DNA of 64,000 bases from Ovis canadensis (taxonomy: Eukaryota; Chordata; Mammalia; Artiodactyla; Bovidae). The notes beneath the pieces are model-generated. The model was not told where the DNA came from. It did no database searches and was given only the letters and a program-made list of their open reading frames with translations. The position numbers and the translations under genes are program-made. The stretch's first letter is position 1, and every line of letters starts with the position of its first letter. The stretch is taken from assembly GCF_042477335.2 (NCBI RefSeq), contig NC_091250.1, forward strand, positions 127,569,384-127,633,383, in the 5' to 3' direction. Positions 21,905 to 33,501 of this stretch are shown piece by piece.

Positions 21905-22240
21905 GTGCTGTGCTTTGTCGCTCATTTCGTGTCCGACCTTTTGCAACCCCATGGACTGTAGCCCACCAGGCTCCCCTGTCCATGGGGATTCTCCAAGTAA
22001 GAATACTGGAGTGGGTTGCCATGCCCTCCTCCAGAGGATCTTCCCAACCTAGGGATTGAACCCAGGTCTCTCACGTTGCAGGTGGATTCTTCACCATCTG
22101 AGCCATCAGGAAAGCCCATGAACACAGGAGTGGGTAGCCTATCCCTTCTCCGGGGGATCTTTCCCACCCAAGAATCAAACCAGGGTCTCCTGCATTGCAG
22201 GCAGATTCTTTACCAGCTGAGCTGCCCTGGAAGCTCAAAT
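21905..22240 (-). mobile_element. Two Bov-tA SINE units in tandem
   Basis: A complete minus-strand SINE (21905-22117) is followed by a second partial unit (22118-22240). Each ends in its own tRNA-like head (accatctgagccatcaggaa and accagctgagctgccctgga). Confidence 0.85.
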
Positions 22241-22610
22241 CAAGTGATACACAATCTGAAATGGTAATGATAAAAGTGATCATTTTATTTTTACTTAATT
22301 TAATAGTCTTTAAATTGCTGTTGTTTGATCATCTTTAGGGTGTTCACATCCATATAGCAAGCAAGATGCCATAGAGACCAGGTGGCTTTTTAGGGCTTGT
22401 CAGGATGCCTACTCAATGTTAAATACACACTCAGTACTCAAAACACACAATATCTAAAAGACACCTCTGTTGGCGAATGTATATATATTTTTTTTTTCAA
22501 AAAATATTAATGGGGATATCTCCTGTTACTATTTTTTGAACATCTTTCCAGATATCTCTCAATACACATACACACACACTTTGTATAAACAGGTTAATAA
22601 TTAATCTGGT
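22241..22610. other. Unassigned intron sequence
   Basis: A/T-rich, with a T-run at 22489-22497. No recognised element. Confidence 0.3.
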
Positions 22611-22775
22611 ACTTCCTCTGTGGCAGGCACTTAAAAAATGTCAAACCATTTAGCCCTTTCACAACAATCTGAGGCATTACTAGTGCTATCTCCATGTTAC
22701 ATATAAGCAAACTGAATTGGAGAGTTTGAGCAAACTGCCCCAAATTTGGCTCCAGAAACAACTCTTAACACTCTG
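22611..22775 (-). mobile_element. MIR SINE
   Basis: Antisense MIR: ggcaggcacttaaaaaatgt, then ctatctccatgttacatata, then caaactgccccaa. Confidence 0.6.
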
Positions 22776-22889
22776 CTACCTATGTAGGTTCTGTAGGTAG
22801 AGGGACCATAATGCATTGACTGTGTCTGAAACTTTTTGGAAAGAAAGAGGACACTATTAATAATTATGCTGGGCTTAAACAGAACATAC

Positions 22890-23065
22890 GGTCACTTTAT
22901 CCTTGGGTAGTTTAAGAGCAGGAACTCTGCACACTGGGTTCAAATCCCAGCTCTGTCACAGCATAACTCTGGGCAAATTACTTTCTTTGAGCTTCAATGT
23001 TCTCAGCTGTGAAATGGAATGGAAGTGCCTACCACATGCGGGGAATGATAAGAATAAGGAGGAAA
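22890..23065 (+). mobile_element. MIR SINE
   Basis: Well-kept MIR core: actgggttcaaatcccagct (22935-22954) followed by ctgggcaaattactttcttt. Confidence 0.85.
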
Positions 23066-23230
23066 GACCCTGATATATTCTAAACGTTCAACATGCTATT
23101 TTTGAGGGAAGTGCAATATCACAGACATCTTTCAATGATAATGAACATGGACCAAGGCCAACATCAAAACAGATGTTCCTTTGCCGTAATTGGCCTATAG
23201 GTGACCTCTAAAAACCATTTGCTGTTGGTG

Positions 23231-23430
23231 CAGGACTTGCAGAGCTCATGGTCAGATCAACCCATACATGAGTTCTCCTGGCCACACTGAGATGATCTTC
23301 ACTGAAAAAGAACAGATTATTCCTAAATCAGAAGAGGAGGTTGCACAAAAGGAAAAGATATCTCAGAAGAAACTGAAAAAACAAAAACTTATGGCCTGGG
23401 AATAAATGCTGCCAAAAAAAAAAAAAAAAT
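23231..23430 (+). pseudogene. RPL17 processed pseudogene, 5'-truncated
   Basis: The reading frame ending at TAA (23403-23405) gives about 57 residues matching the C-terminus of ribosomal protein L17 (uL22), including [28 protein letters not shown] and a final MAWE where the parent has MARE. AATAAA overlaps the stop (23401-23406) and a poly(A) run begins at 23414, the marks of a retrocopy. All upstream coding sequence (over two thirds) is missing and there is no start codon or promoter, so it is non-functional. It shares the strand of CD38. Confidence 0.9.
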
Positions 23431-23604
23431 CCAAATAAAAGTAAAAGCAAAAAACAAAAAAAGCAGGTGCCTAAGATTAGATTTATTTAAATCACAATCC
23501 ACTAAATCAGTCTCCAATGATGAAAAGTTTTTTCTACTGTAATTATCATTTTTTAATTTATAATTGGTCCCAGAGATGTTTCAGTGTCATTACACATAGG
23601 TTGT

Positions 23605-23815
23605 GCAGGTTAAGTTGCTTCAGTCATATCCGACTCCTTTGTGACCCTGGACTGTAGCCCGCCAGGCTCCTTTGTCCATGGGATGCTTCAGGCAAGAATA
23701 CTGGAGTGGATTTCCATGCCCTCCTATAGGGGATCTTAAGGACACAGGGATCAAACCCCATCTCTTACGTCTCCTGCATTGGAAGGCAGGTTCCTTACTA
23801 CTAGCACCATCTAAC
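23605..23815 (-). mobile_element. Bov-tA SINE, diverged
   Basis: Minus-strand SINE with tccatgggatgcttcaggca and ctgcattggaaggcaggttc. The head is degraded. Confidence 0.75.
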
Positions 23816-23852
23816 AGCTAATAGTATTCTGTAGGGTGGATATAAATATTTC

Positions 23853-23853
23853 C

Positions 23854-23884
<31 letters not shown>
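23853..23884. repeat. (TG)n microsatellite
   Basis: TG repeat with one interruption, adjoining the 3' end of the next minus-strand SINE, as is common for Bov SINE tails. Confidence 0.9.
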
Positions 23885-23887
<3 letters not shown>

Positions 23888-24080
23888 TCGCTCAGTCCTG
23901 TCTGACTCTTTGCAACCCCATGGACTATAGCCGGCCAGGCTCCACTGTCCATGGGATTTTCCAGGGAAGAATACTGGAGTGGGTTGCCATTTCCTTCTCC
24001 AGGGGATCGCCCTAATCAAGGACTAGGTCTCCTGCATTGCAGGCAGATTCTTTACTCTCTGAGCCACTGGAGAAGCCAGC
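23885..24080 (-). mobile_element. Bov-tA SINE
   Basis: Minus-strand SINE: tgtccatgggattttccagg and ctctctgagccactggagaa. Confidence 0.85.
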
Positions 24081-24204
24081 ATTCTGTAGGGTCGATGTAG
24101 GTATAATACAGGAGTGGAGGACAAAGCGCCCACTCTCCTGAAGCTACCATGCTGGTTGGGGAGAAACATGCTGCAATGAATATTTTTGTGAAATATATAA
24201 TTTG

Positions 24205-24450
24205 TGTTATATATATTATGTTATATATATATATATGTAGCTACCCAGGTGTCTCATAAAGAATCTATCTGCAATGCAGGAGATGCAGGAGACAAAGATT
24301 CGATCCCTGGGTCAGAAAGATCTCTGTGAGGAGGAAATGGCAACCCACTCCAGTATCCTTACCTGGAGCTTCCCAAGGACAGAGGAGCCTGGGGCCCTAC
24401 AATCCATAGGGTTGTAAAGAGTTGGACATGACTTAGAGACTAAACAACAA
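24205..24450 (+). mobile_element. (TA)n tract followed by a Bov-tA SINE
   Basis: A TA-rich run at 24205-24236 precedes a plus-strand SINE (24240-24450) that ends in tagagactaaacaacaac. Confidence 0.8.
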
Positions 24451-24845
24451 CATATAAGTATATTTGTGTACGTATGGGAGTGTTTCTATAGGATAGATTT
24501 ACTGGGACAAAGGGAGTATTATGCATATTTTAAAATCTGATAAATATTTCTGAATTCTCTCCAAAGTAGCTGTATCATTTTATACTCCCATCACCATCCA
24601 TCAGAGGTCATACTTTCCCACAATCTTGTCATTGCTGACTAGAACAACAATAGCAACTACTTGTTCCCTGCCTGTTGATGATTCTTAGCATATGGTGTAT
24701 GGTTATTGGTCCCAGGGACGGGGGAGCCTGGTGGACTGCTGTCTATGGGGTCGCACAGAGTCGGACACAACTGAGCGACTGAACTGGACTGAACATGTGT
24801 TTTAGGTTTCCGTTAGGCCAGGCCTCTCTTCCAGGTGCGCTTTCT
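24451..24845 (-). mobile_element. L1 relic plus a short Bov-A2 fragment
   Basis: Antisense L1-like sequence at 24480-24640 (ctccaaagtagctgtatcat). A plus-strand Bov-A2 3' piece at 24713-24797 (gtcggacacaactgagcgac) follows, with tracts too short to assign around it. Confidence 0.55.
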
Positions 24846-25210
24846 GTTTTGGTTATCTTTTGCTGCATCAAAAATTACCCTAACACATAGGGGCTTAAAG
24901 CCTCAGCCATTTGTTATCTTTCCCAATTGAGTGGCTTGTCTGGGATCAGCTGGATGGCCTGCTTCACATGGTGCCAGCTGGGGCTGTATTCATGAGCAGC
25001 TGACTTGGCTGCAACATCCGAAACATGGCGCTTACAAGATGGCACCGTGGCCTGTGGTGTCAGCTGGGGTTGTGGCCTTGCTTTCTCTATTCCTCTCAGG
25101 GCCCCTCTTCACCTCGTGGTGTCACCATACAATCTCTTTGTGGTGCAGCTGGATTTCTTCCAAGTTCCCAAACTTTCAGAAGAGCCCTTCCTAAAGCTTT
25201 AGACCCGTAA
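24846..25210. mobile_element. Ancient mammalian interspersed repeat, family not assigned
   Basis: Resembles a common old repeat with a tttgctgcatcaaaaattac start and a cacatggtgccagctggggc internal block. Small open frames across it are not taken as genes. Confidence 0.45.
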
Positions 25211-25600
25211 CCAGCACAGCATCACTTCCACATTGGTCAAGTCGCCCCTACAACCCAGATTCGGAAGGCAGAGAAACAACGCTGCCCACCCCATGCCAGG
25301 AGTGACGGAGGTATTGTGGCAGCTGCACCCTTTATGTATCTTTATGTTAGCTTTTAGATGTTCATTTCTTTATCATCTTTTTTGTTTTTCTGTTACACCT
25401 CTTTCTACTTTATTGCTTTTTAAAAAAAAAAAAACTAGATTTTAAAATGTTAAAAATCTAGCAGATGCTTCATGAAATGTACGGTCATTTAGTCTAGAGA
25501 CATTCTGTTGCGGGATATATCTCGAGGATCTAAAAGAGTGCCTGGGATATAATAAGCAAAAATATTTAGCTGGATTAAATGAGTGATGTACAAGCTAGCA
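25211..25600. other. Unassigned intron sequence
   Basis: T-rich segment with an A-run at 25421-25433. Nothing recognised. Confidence 0.3.
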
Positions 25601-25602
25601 GG

Positions 25603-25812
25603 GGCTACAGGGGGCTCAGTGGCGAAGAATCCACCTGGAATGCGGAAGACATGGGTTGGATCCTGGTCTGAGAAGATTCCCCTGGAGAAGAAAATAGCAA
25701 CCCTCTCCTGTATTCCTGCCTGGGAAATCCCATGGACAGAGGAGCCTGTTGGGCTACAGTCCATGGGGTTGCAAAAGAGACATGACTTAGTGACTAAATA
25801 ACAACAATATAT
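25603..25812 (+). mobile_element. Bov-tA SINE
   Basis: Plus-strand SINE: gggggctcagtggcgaagaa head, and a tail ending ttagtgactaaataacaaca. Confidence 0.85.
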
Positions 25813-25904
25813 AAGCCAGTATATTACAGATAATAGAAATGAACAAAATCATAATAAATGATTATTTTTGTCCCTGTCCTGAGACAAGCTAGGGTCCTGG
25901 CTGG

Positions 25905-26040
25905 AGGCCTTGCTTGCTTGCTCATGCTGCCGTGTCCAACTTTTTGCGACCCTGTGGACTGTAGCCCACCAGGCTCCTCTGTCTGTGGGATTTTTCAGGC
26001 AAAATACTGGAGTGGGTTGCCATTCCCCTTGGATGGAGAG
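25905..26040 (-). mobile_element. Bov-tA SINE, truncated
   Basis: Only the 3' half of a minus-strand SINE: gactgtagcccaccaggctc and tggagtgggttgccattccc. The tRNA head is absent. Confidence 0.75.
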
Positions 26041-26433
26041 GGGCTGTATAATTCATCTCTGCATTCCCTGTGGTCCAGCATGTCCTTCATCACTTTATAG
26101 AGTCTTAATCCATGCTTACTGACTTGAACCTGCTGAAGTCCACACCGTGCTTGTTGATACATAAGCAATGAGAGCCTTAATCAGAGAAGATTCTTCTTTG
26201 ATCTTTTCCCAGCTGCTAATGATCCCTTCTGTGACCGCATCCACTGTCTTTTCTGATGCCTTTATCTCTAGTTCATCATTTGTTTCAGCTTCTCTTTCCT
26301 TTTCAAAATTTCCAATAAGATTTCTCAGGGCCAACACTTCATTTTTACTTCCCCATGCCTCCCATTTTAATGACTTTAGCATTTCTTTAACTTCCACTCC
26401 CCATAAAATGTATGAGCAAAAAATTGTACCCAA
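26041..26433 (-). pseudogene. Unidentified coding-like relic on the minus strand
   Basis: The minus strand has a 105-codon open frame (26116-26433) rich in Glu, Lys and Ser, with low-repeat composition unlike nearby SINEs. Coding-like sequence seems to continue in another frame toward 26045 (around KVMKDMLDHRECRDELY), which suggests a frameshifted relic, perhaps of a processed gene. I do not recognise the protein, and no splice sites or poly(A) tail are evident. It could also be chance or an old repeat. Confidence 0.3.
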
Positions 26434-28100
26434 TAGCAGATTGATACAAACTCTTAGTCAAGGCTTTTATGTATGTGTGTGTGTAGCTGGGGCGAGACGT
26501 GGAGGATTCAGGGAGAAAGAGAACTTGAGTCCTGCCCTCCGGCTCCTGCAAGGCAGGTTTAGGAGGACTGGCCTGGAAACAGTAACGCGGGACAGTGCGA
26601 TGTTCAGCAGCTAAGAGGGTTGTACCCAGACGAGAGGGGCCCTGAGGAGGGAGGGGCCGCTTCTCTGCTATTAGCCCTTTGCTGGATTCTCCAGGGCCGT
26701 GTGGGATGTACTCAGGTACCCATCAAACGAGAAAATATCGGTACATGAATTGCCACGTACCAAGGGTCACAGCAGCACCACCGAGATTCAGCAAACTGAA
26801 CCCACCTGGAGCGGCTGAATCAGGAAGGGCTTGATGAAAGAGGTCATGCATGAAGTCTTCCTTTAACGGTAGGGTTTCCACAAAAGGCCATTCCCAAGAG
26901 TGTGTATTAACCCTGTTGAACAAAGTCTGGGAGATAGATAAGATGCCACTACTTGTGGCAGATTGGCCAATCCGTGGACCAAAACTCTCTGATGGCTGCG
27001 GGCCCTCGGGAGGATCTCGCTGGTTAGAGGGTCATGCCGGCCCGTGTACAACCTGAACTTTCTCAGCACACAAGACTGTGAGAGGGTGACTGTCCTTGCA
27101 AGGGACAGAATGGCAGTGTGGTTTCCCTTTGCAGTGATGGAATGGCCACCTGCTCATCGCCCCTCTTCCCAGTTAGACCCTGAACTTCATCAGTGCACCA
27201 CAGGGCCTTGGGTTCACCTGTGCACTCTCTGTGATTATCAGGTTTCCTTCAAGCCTATCTTTCCTTCTGGGCTTCTGAGGCTGGGACCAGTGGTCAGAGA
27301 GTCTCAGGTGAGCCCGACTGAATGTGGAAAATGAAACAAGGGTCCGAGCTGCTGCTATGGTTACGAGGAGGGAACTCGGACCCTAGAGCTGAGTTATCAG
27401 TGGAAGGAAGGGTGGAGTGGAGTACATATGCAAATAAGCTGAGTGTGGGGCCTGTGGGGCTTGGGGTGCTCCCAGGATATCTGGGGAAAGGTAGCTGGGG
27501 GTGGGTAGAATCTTCTAGAAGGAGGGGTTAATTGCATGCTCTGGGAGCCCATTAGACAGCTGAGTGAGACAGGATAGTAACAGAGGAGAGAAAGAAGGAG
27601 AAAGGTCACTTCCAGGCCAAAGAAGTGACCTCTTTGCTTCTGATATTGTTCTTAGAAAGGTCGGTGCTGTTTGCAGCTGCCTGCCGCCCAAGCTCCCTCC
27701 CTGGTATCGTTATTAATAACCCAAGGAAGTGGCCATGAATAAAGAAAACCTTTATTCAGTACCACAGTGAGCACTGACGTCCTCTCTGCTTCCTCCCTTC
27801 CTCTTTGGAGGGAAAAACCCTTGAAAAACAGCTGCCAAAATCCTGTTTAGAAATTTTGAGAAATAAAGGTTGGGAATCCATGTGTATGGGCTGTCTGCAG
27901 TGCACTAGGAGCTTTATCTTGCATCCTGTCGGGAAGTCTCAAGACACACATTGTAGGGATGGAGCCGAGACAGTTATCATAAATGATTGAGTGATTTCCG
28001 ACAATTAGAGCTTGCAAGGTAACTTGTGGGGTCCTCGTACAAATAAAGATGACTTGCTCATTGTTCAAAAAGCAGGAGGAAGATTCCCTTTTATTCTGTG
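26434..28100. other. Unassigned intron sequence
   Basis: About 1.7 kb with no recognised repeat and moderate G+C. Several open frames, none with motif or splice support. As one of the longest repeat-poor stretches of intron 1, it is a candidate for conserved non-coding sequence. Confidence 0.4.
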
Positions 28101-28104
28101 GTCT

Positions 28105-28312
28105 TGAGCTTCCTAGGTGGCACTAGTGGTAAAGAACTTCCCATCAATGCAGGAGACGTAAGAGACATGGGTTCCATCCCCGGGTTGGGAAAATCCCCTG
28201 GAGGAGGGCACGGAGACCCACTCCAGTATTCTTGCCTGGAGAATCCCATGGACAGAGGAGCCTGGCCCAGTGCAGTCCATGGGGTCGCACAGAGTCAGAC
28301 ATGGTGGTTTAT
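28105..28312 (+). mobile_element. Bov-tA SINE
   Basis: Plus-strand SINE: gcttcctaggtggcactagt head, ccatggggtcgcacagagtc near the end. Confidence 0.9.
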
Positions 28313-28585
28313 CATTATTATTTTATGTGATATTTTTGCTGTGCTGGGTCTTGGTTGCTACACGTGGCCTTTCTCTAGCTGCGGCCAGAGGAGGCTCCTC
28401 CCTAGTTGGTGCCAGGGCTTCTCCTGTCGGGGACCGTAAGCTCCCGAGTGCTGGCTTAGGAGTTGTGGAAAACGGGTTTAGTTGCCCCCCAGCGTGTGGG
28501 ATCTTCCCAGACCAAGGATGGAAGTAATTTCTTCTGCATTGGCAGGCGGATTCTTAACCACTGGCCCACCAGGGAAGCCCTGCCA
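28313..28585 (-). mobile_element. CHR-type SINE
   Basis: Antisense CHR SINE with ttgctgtgctgggtcttggt, gtgtgggatcttcccagacc and aaccactggcccaccaggga, directly abutting the Bov-tA before it. Confidence 0.85.
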
Positions 28586-29100
28586 GGTGGTCTTTACCTG
28601 CTCTTGGAGTCTGGTTGTTACCGAGTCCAAACTCACTGTGATGAATCCAAGACAAGGCCCTGCAATCAGGACTTTATTTGGGAGGCAGCTGCCTGAGAAG
28701 ATGGCCGACCAGCGCCTCAAAAGAACCATATTGTGGGGCCTGGAAGCCAGATTCTTTAATGGATCAGAGATGCAAGGAGGTGAGGAAACTAAATAAAAAG
28801 ACTATTCAGTCCTTACAAATGTCCCCCACAATGGCAAGTCAGGCAGGGGGCTGTGTTAGTTTCACTTCCTTGCAGACCTTCACAGGTGGGCGGCTCAGCT
28901 CATCTCCCTGAGGCCGGCCACTGTGCAAGCAGATAATAACAAAACAGGCAAGATGAGGGTTCCAGTCACAGAAACAGATCCAGCAGAAATTCAAAATTAA
29001 CCTTTCCTGGTTGCAGGGTCCCCTTGTGCACGGGGGTTACTGGCAGGGAGAGTTCAGACCCTCACAGGTGCCGGATTACTCCCCGCAACTTGGTACACAG
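28586..29100 (-). mobile_element. Possible LTR, antisense
   Basis: A cctgcaatcaggactttatt block (antisense poly(A) signal type) and CG-poor flanking sequence are LTR-like. The limits and family are not clear. Confidence 0.3.
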
Positions 29101-30150
29101 GGAAGGGATGCCTGACTCCACCGGACCCTCCTGCTGGTGGGCAGAGTGAGGAAGGGTCCTCATAGGCAAGACCCTGCCCCAGGGAGGTGGAGAAGCAGCG
29201 GATGGGGAACCATATGTGAACCAAGGCTTCAAGGCCCTGGTGCCCCTCCCAGTGTCCTATCGGGCTTCTCTTGTAGAAACACAAAAGCAAAGGTAAAATT
29301 TTTAAAAGTTTCCAGACAGCAACTTCAGAGCATCAAACTCTAAGCGCAGTCTTTCTGAGCCCCGGGCTCTCTGTGACTGCATTAGTGCATGAAGACAACC
29401 TTGAAGTTAGTACACAGCAGAGTGAGGACCGAAACTCATCTCTTTCTACCCTTGGAATGATCAGGCCCATTCAAACGAGGAGGAAACAGAGACAGGGAGT
29501 GCTTTTCCCACGGTCGGAGCTGGCTAAATTGTAGAACTGGCTTTTGAACTGATTGCATAGCCTGGCGCCGTCCCGTTCAGTGGTTTCCAAAAGAGGGTGT
29601 TCTAAGCAAGTCCGAGGCCAGAAGCAACCCATTCCCAGTGTGTTAGCGTTTCTGCTGTCTCCAGACGGAGGTGTCCTCCTCCGTCATCTCAAAGGTGAGT
29701 CATTAGGCTGCTGGGTGAGGTCACAGGTCTCCATTTAGTGAGGCAAGGTCCTAATGTTTGTGCTTTGGGACATACTACACATTTCTGCAGGTAAGGCAGC
29801 AGAGTACCACGCCTGCGCTAGTTAGCAGCCATAGTCTTTGTGGTTTATCTCACGTCTTGAACCATCATCTCTTGGAACTGGGTCAGGAAGGATGCGGTTC
29901 ATACCAAGCACACTAATCCTGGGTGCCTACTGATCACAGCATGTGGGGGTGAGCCTGGGTTCAACCTCAGCCTGCCGTGTAGATAGATGCTAGCAGTTGG
30001 TTAGAATAGTCCCAAGAGACTATCTGTGTGTGACGTCTATTTGTGATTCTGCAGCAGAATCACATTGCTTATCAGTAGATAAGTGTAAAATACTATTTAT
30101 TCCACCTGGGGATATTCTTTCCCTTCACTTTCAGATATGGATGCTTAAGT
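29101..30150. other. Unassigned, with a probable MIR at 29440-29560
   Basis: The aatgatcaggcccattcaaa to aactggcttttgaactg segment looks like antisense MIR. The remainder was not recognised. Confidence 0.35.
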
Positions 30151-30154
30151 GCAC

Positions 30155-30715
30155 TCAACTCAGTCCAGTCGCTCAGTCATGTCTGACTCTTTGTGACCCC
30201 ATGAATCACAGCAAGCCAGGCCTCCCTGTCCATCAGCATCTCCCGGAGTTCACTCAGACTCACGTCCATCAAGTCGTGATGCCATCCAGCCATCTCATCC
30301 TGTCTTCCCCTTCTCCTCTTGCCCCCAATCCCTCCCAGCATCAGAGTCTTTTCCAATAAGTCAACTGTTCGCATGAGGTGGCCAAAGTACTGGAGTTTCA
30401 GCTTTAGCATCATTCCTTCCAAAGAACACCCAGGACTGATCTCCTTCAGAATGGACTGGTTGGATCTCCTTGCAGTCCAAGGGACTCTCAAGAGTCTTCT
30501 CCAACACCACAGTTCAAAAGCATCAATTCTTTGGTGCTCAGCTTTCTTCACAGTCCAACTCTCACATCCATGCATGGCCACTGGAAAGACCATAGCCTTG
30601 ACTAGATGGACCTTTGTTGGCAAAGTAATGTCTCTGCTTTTGAATATGCTATCTAGGTTGGTCATAACTTTTCTTCCAAGGAGTAAGCGTCTTTTAATTT
30701 CATGGCTGCAATCAC
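30155..30715 (-). mobile_element. BovB LINE 3' tail
   Basis: Minus-strand tail with an almost uninterrupted antisense frame (30177-30719) encoding the BovB C-terminal region ([20 protein letters not shown] among others). It is one of the best-preserved tails in the window. Confidence 0.9.
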
Positions 30716-30799
30716 CCATTACTCAATCTCAAAAATTATCAACATCCTGCTATTCTTCTTTAATCTGTCTCCTCACATTTGTTTTTTCCCCTAAAGCAG

Positions 30800-30985
30800 A
30801 GGTCCTCAACCTCTCAGATCTAATGCCTGATAATCTGAAGCGGAGCTGATGTAATAATAAAAGACAAAGTGCACAATAAATGTAATTCGCTCAAATCATC
30901 CTGAAACCACCCCACTCCGACCCCTGTGCATGGAAAAATTGTCTTCCATGAAACCAAAAAGTTTGGGGACCGTAGCCATAAAACG
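30800..30985. mobile_element. Old DNA transposon with inverted ends
   Basis: The left end reads gcagaggtcctcaacctctc. The right end, when reversed, reads ggctacggtccccaaacttt. The matching GGTCC(C/T)CAA termini in opposite orientation suggest a non-autonomous hAT-like element. The family name is not assigned. Confidence 0.5.
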
Positions 30986-31104
30986 CTTTCTTTAAAGCAA
31001 ATTCCAGACTTCACATTATTTTGTCTGTAAATACTTCAGTCTGAATCTTGAATGAAAAATAACATTAAAAAAAATTCAAGCCCATGTAATACCATACTCT
31101 CATG

Positions 31105-31355
31105 TAACAGTCCATGGGGTTGCAAAGAGTTGGACACGACTGAGCGACCTCACTTGTCTCTAGTCCCTGTGGTGAGCGGGCTCAGTCACTCAGCTGCTTC
31201 CAGCTCTTTGTGACCCCATGGACTGTAGTCCATCAGGCTCCTCCACCCATGGGATTTTCCAGGCAAGAATACTGGCATGGCTTGCCGTGCCCTCCTCCAG
31301 GGGATCTTCTGGACTTAGGGATTGAACCCACGCCTCTTATATCTCCTGTCCCTGT
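31105..31355 (-). mobile_element. Bov-A2 3' scrap (+) followed by a Bov-tA SINE (-)
   Basis: Positions 31109-31150 are a plus-strand SINE end (agagttggacacgactgagc). Positions 31170-31355 are a minus-strand Bov-tA with catgggattttccaggcaag. Confidence 0.75.
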
Positions 31356-31609
31356 ATGACCTGCAGACAGAGAGCTAGGTTAAAGTCAGATTAGATTTGG
31401 GAGTGGTCAGGAATGCTTCATAGAGGGAGCTGTAGAATTCCTTGGGTATCACCTCAGGAGACACATAATGTCACGTTGTCTTGCATTTAGGGGCGTTAAC
31501 AAGATTGGCCGTTAACCGCCTAATTCATTCATTATAAAGTTCCACTACAACTTTTCATTGAATTAGTTTAGCAGCATTTGATGATTATTGCCAAGATTGA
31601 TTATTTCCA

Positions 31610-31888
31610 TACTGCTACTGCTAAGTCGCTTCAGTCATGTCCGACTCTGTGCGACCCCATAGATGGCAGCCCACCAGGCTCCCCCGTCCCTGGGATTCTC
31701 CAGACAAGAACACTGGAGTGGGTTGCCATTTCCTCCTCCAGTGCAGAAAAGTGAAAAGTGAAAGTGAAGTCGCTCAGTCGTGTCCGACTCTTTGCGACCC
31801 CATGGACTGCAGCCCACCAGGCTCCTCCGTCCATGGGATTTTCCAGGCAAGAGTACTGGAGTGGGGTGCCATTGCCTTCTCCAGATTA
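31610..31888 (-). mobile_element. Bov-A2 SINE
   Basis: Complete minus-strand dimer: (ctg) run then cttcagtcatgtccgactct, a linker aaaagtgaaaagtgaaagtg, then the second unit to ccattgccttctccag. Confidence 0.9.
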
Positions 31889-31889
31889 T

Positions 31890-33500
31890 TCCCATAGGAG
31901 CTGTAAAATGGATGTTTCCTTTCTTTTCTGTCAAAATGCTTTTACTTAGATCCATAGAAAATGTCCTATTTACTGTTCATCTTGGATCCTAATAGCATTA
32001 ACATAATCATATATTTTCTTTCATATGTATATATGAAATAATTAAATAATTATATGTACATTATTATTGTTATTAGCAAAATGTGTACATATCATTATGA
32101 TTCTTTTGGTCCTTAGGATAGCGGCTGCATCCCACTAGTGATGAATAGTGATGTATAGTGATGAATAGTGGTATACAAATGTCTGACACTGTATTAAAGG
32201 GACGCCTCTGGTTGCTGGGTTGAGAATAGACGGTAGGAAGGGTCACGGAGGCCATGTAGAAGTTCCTGTAGGTGCTCAGGTGAGAAGTGATTGCGGATTT
32301 GGTCTTGATGGATGGGGGTGAGAAGGGGACATATTCTGGATATATTCTGAAAACAGATTTCATGTGATTTGCTATGGGCTTGAATATAGGATATTAGGAA
32401 AAAAAGAAAAAAAAAATCTCTGAGGTTTGTGGGCTGAGTTACCAGAAAAATGCATTTCCCTATATTAACAAGGGAAAGACTGGGGTGAAGCAAGTTGGGC
32501 CAGGAACCACCAGTTTGGTTCTGTACATATTAGCTTTGTCCATTGCCACTGAAGTGCAGACACTGAATCGGATGCTGGCTGCTGTGAGTGAGGGTACTGG
32601 GGAGGGGTGTGGGCTGAAGATACGAATGTGAAAGTCAACTGTGCGTAGAAATTCAAGCCGATGTTTCATGATGAGGAAGTGTTCATTGTCTTCTTCAAGT
32701 GGTTCTGACTGGCTAAACAAGATGAAAGCTGAAAATGGACCAATGGATCAATGACTTGACAAGACGGGTTTTAGAGGAGTGGTCATGGGGAAAGCCTGTC
32801 ATAATGGACTGAAGAAGAAGCAGGGAAGAGAGGAACTGGAAATTGTAAATAGTCAGCTCTCCCTAGGAGTCTTGCCGGAAAGGAGAGCAGAAATGACATG
32901 GTGATTGGATGGATAAGCGGGGCATCCAAGATGGGAGAAATCGGGGCTAGTTTGAGAGACAGCTTCTTTGAAGTGGACTGAGAAGTTGTCTAAGTGAAGA
33001 ATGCATCTACATTTCTACAGTTTTCTAAGGTTTTTGACAACTGACCTACCAATATCAAACTCAGCAGCATTTTTAAAGTTACTCACCTTGGTCATTCTTA
33101 CCCAAAACTTCAACTTAGCTTTCACAGGAAAAAAGTTATTCTTTTTTCATGCATCCAATTTAATGAAAGGGTATAATTAAAGCAAAAAGGATAGGCGTAC
33201 ACCTACTTAAGAATAGGTAAATAAAGAACCAAATGAGTAAAAATGGAAGCTCTTGAGTATCCTAGAAAGTAGCCTAGTAATTGAGTAGAAGGCAAGCAAC
33301 CTGTGTAGGGAGAGTGACAAATGGTGGTGTTAACACAGAGACTCTGTTAAACATGGGTCCGGTAGAGTTTCTTTTTTCATTTTTGCAATGAATGATTTTA
33401 GAAATGGTCAGGCATTGCATTTTTTTTTTTTTTTTTTTTTTTGCCATTAGAGATCTCTTGCCTCAGTTCACAAAACTACCAGGACAAACTTTTCTTTAAA
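31890..33500. other. Unassigned intron 1 sequence
   Basis: About 1.6 kb, A/T-rich at its left end, with a short tandem of agtgatgaatagtg type at 32138-32171 and a T-run at 33421-33442. No exon or repeat was confidently recognised. Confidence 0.35.
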
Positions 33501-33501
33501 T

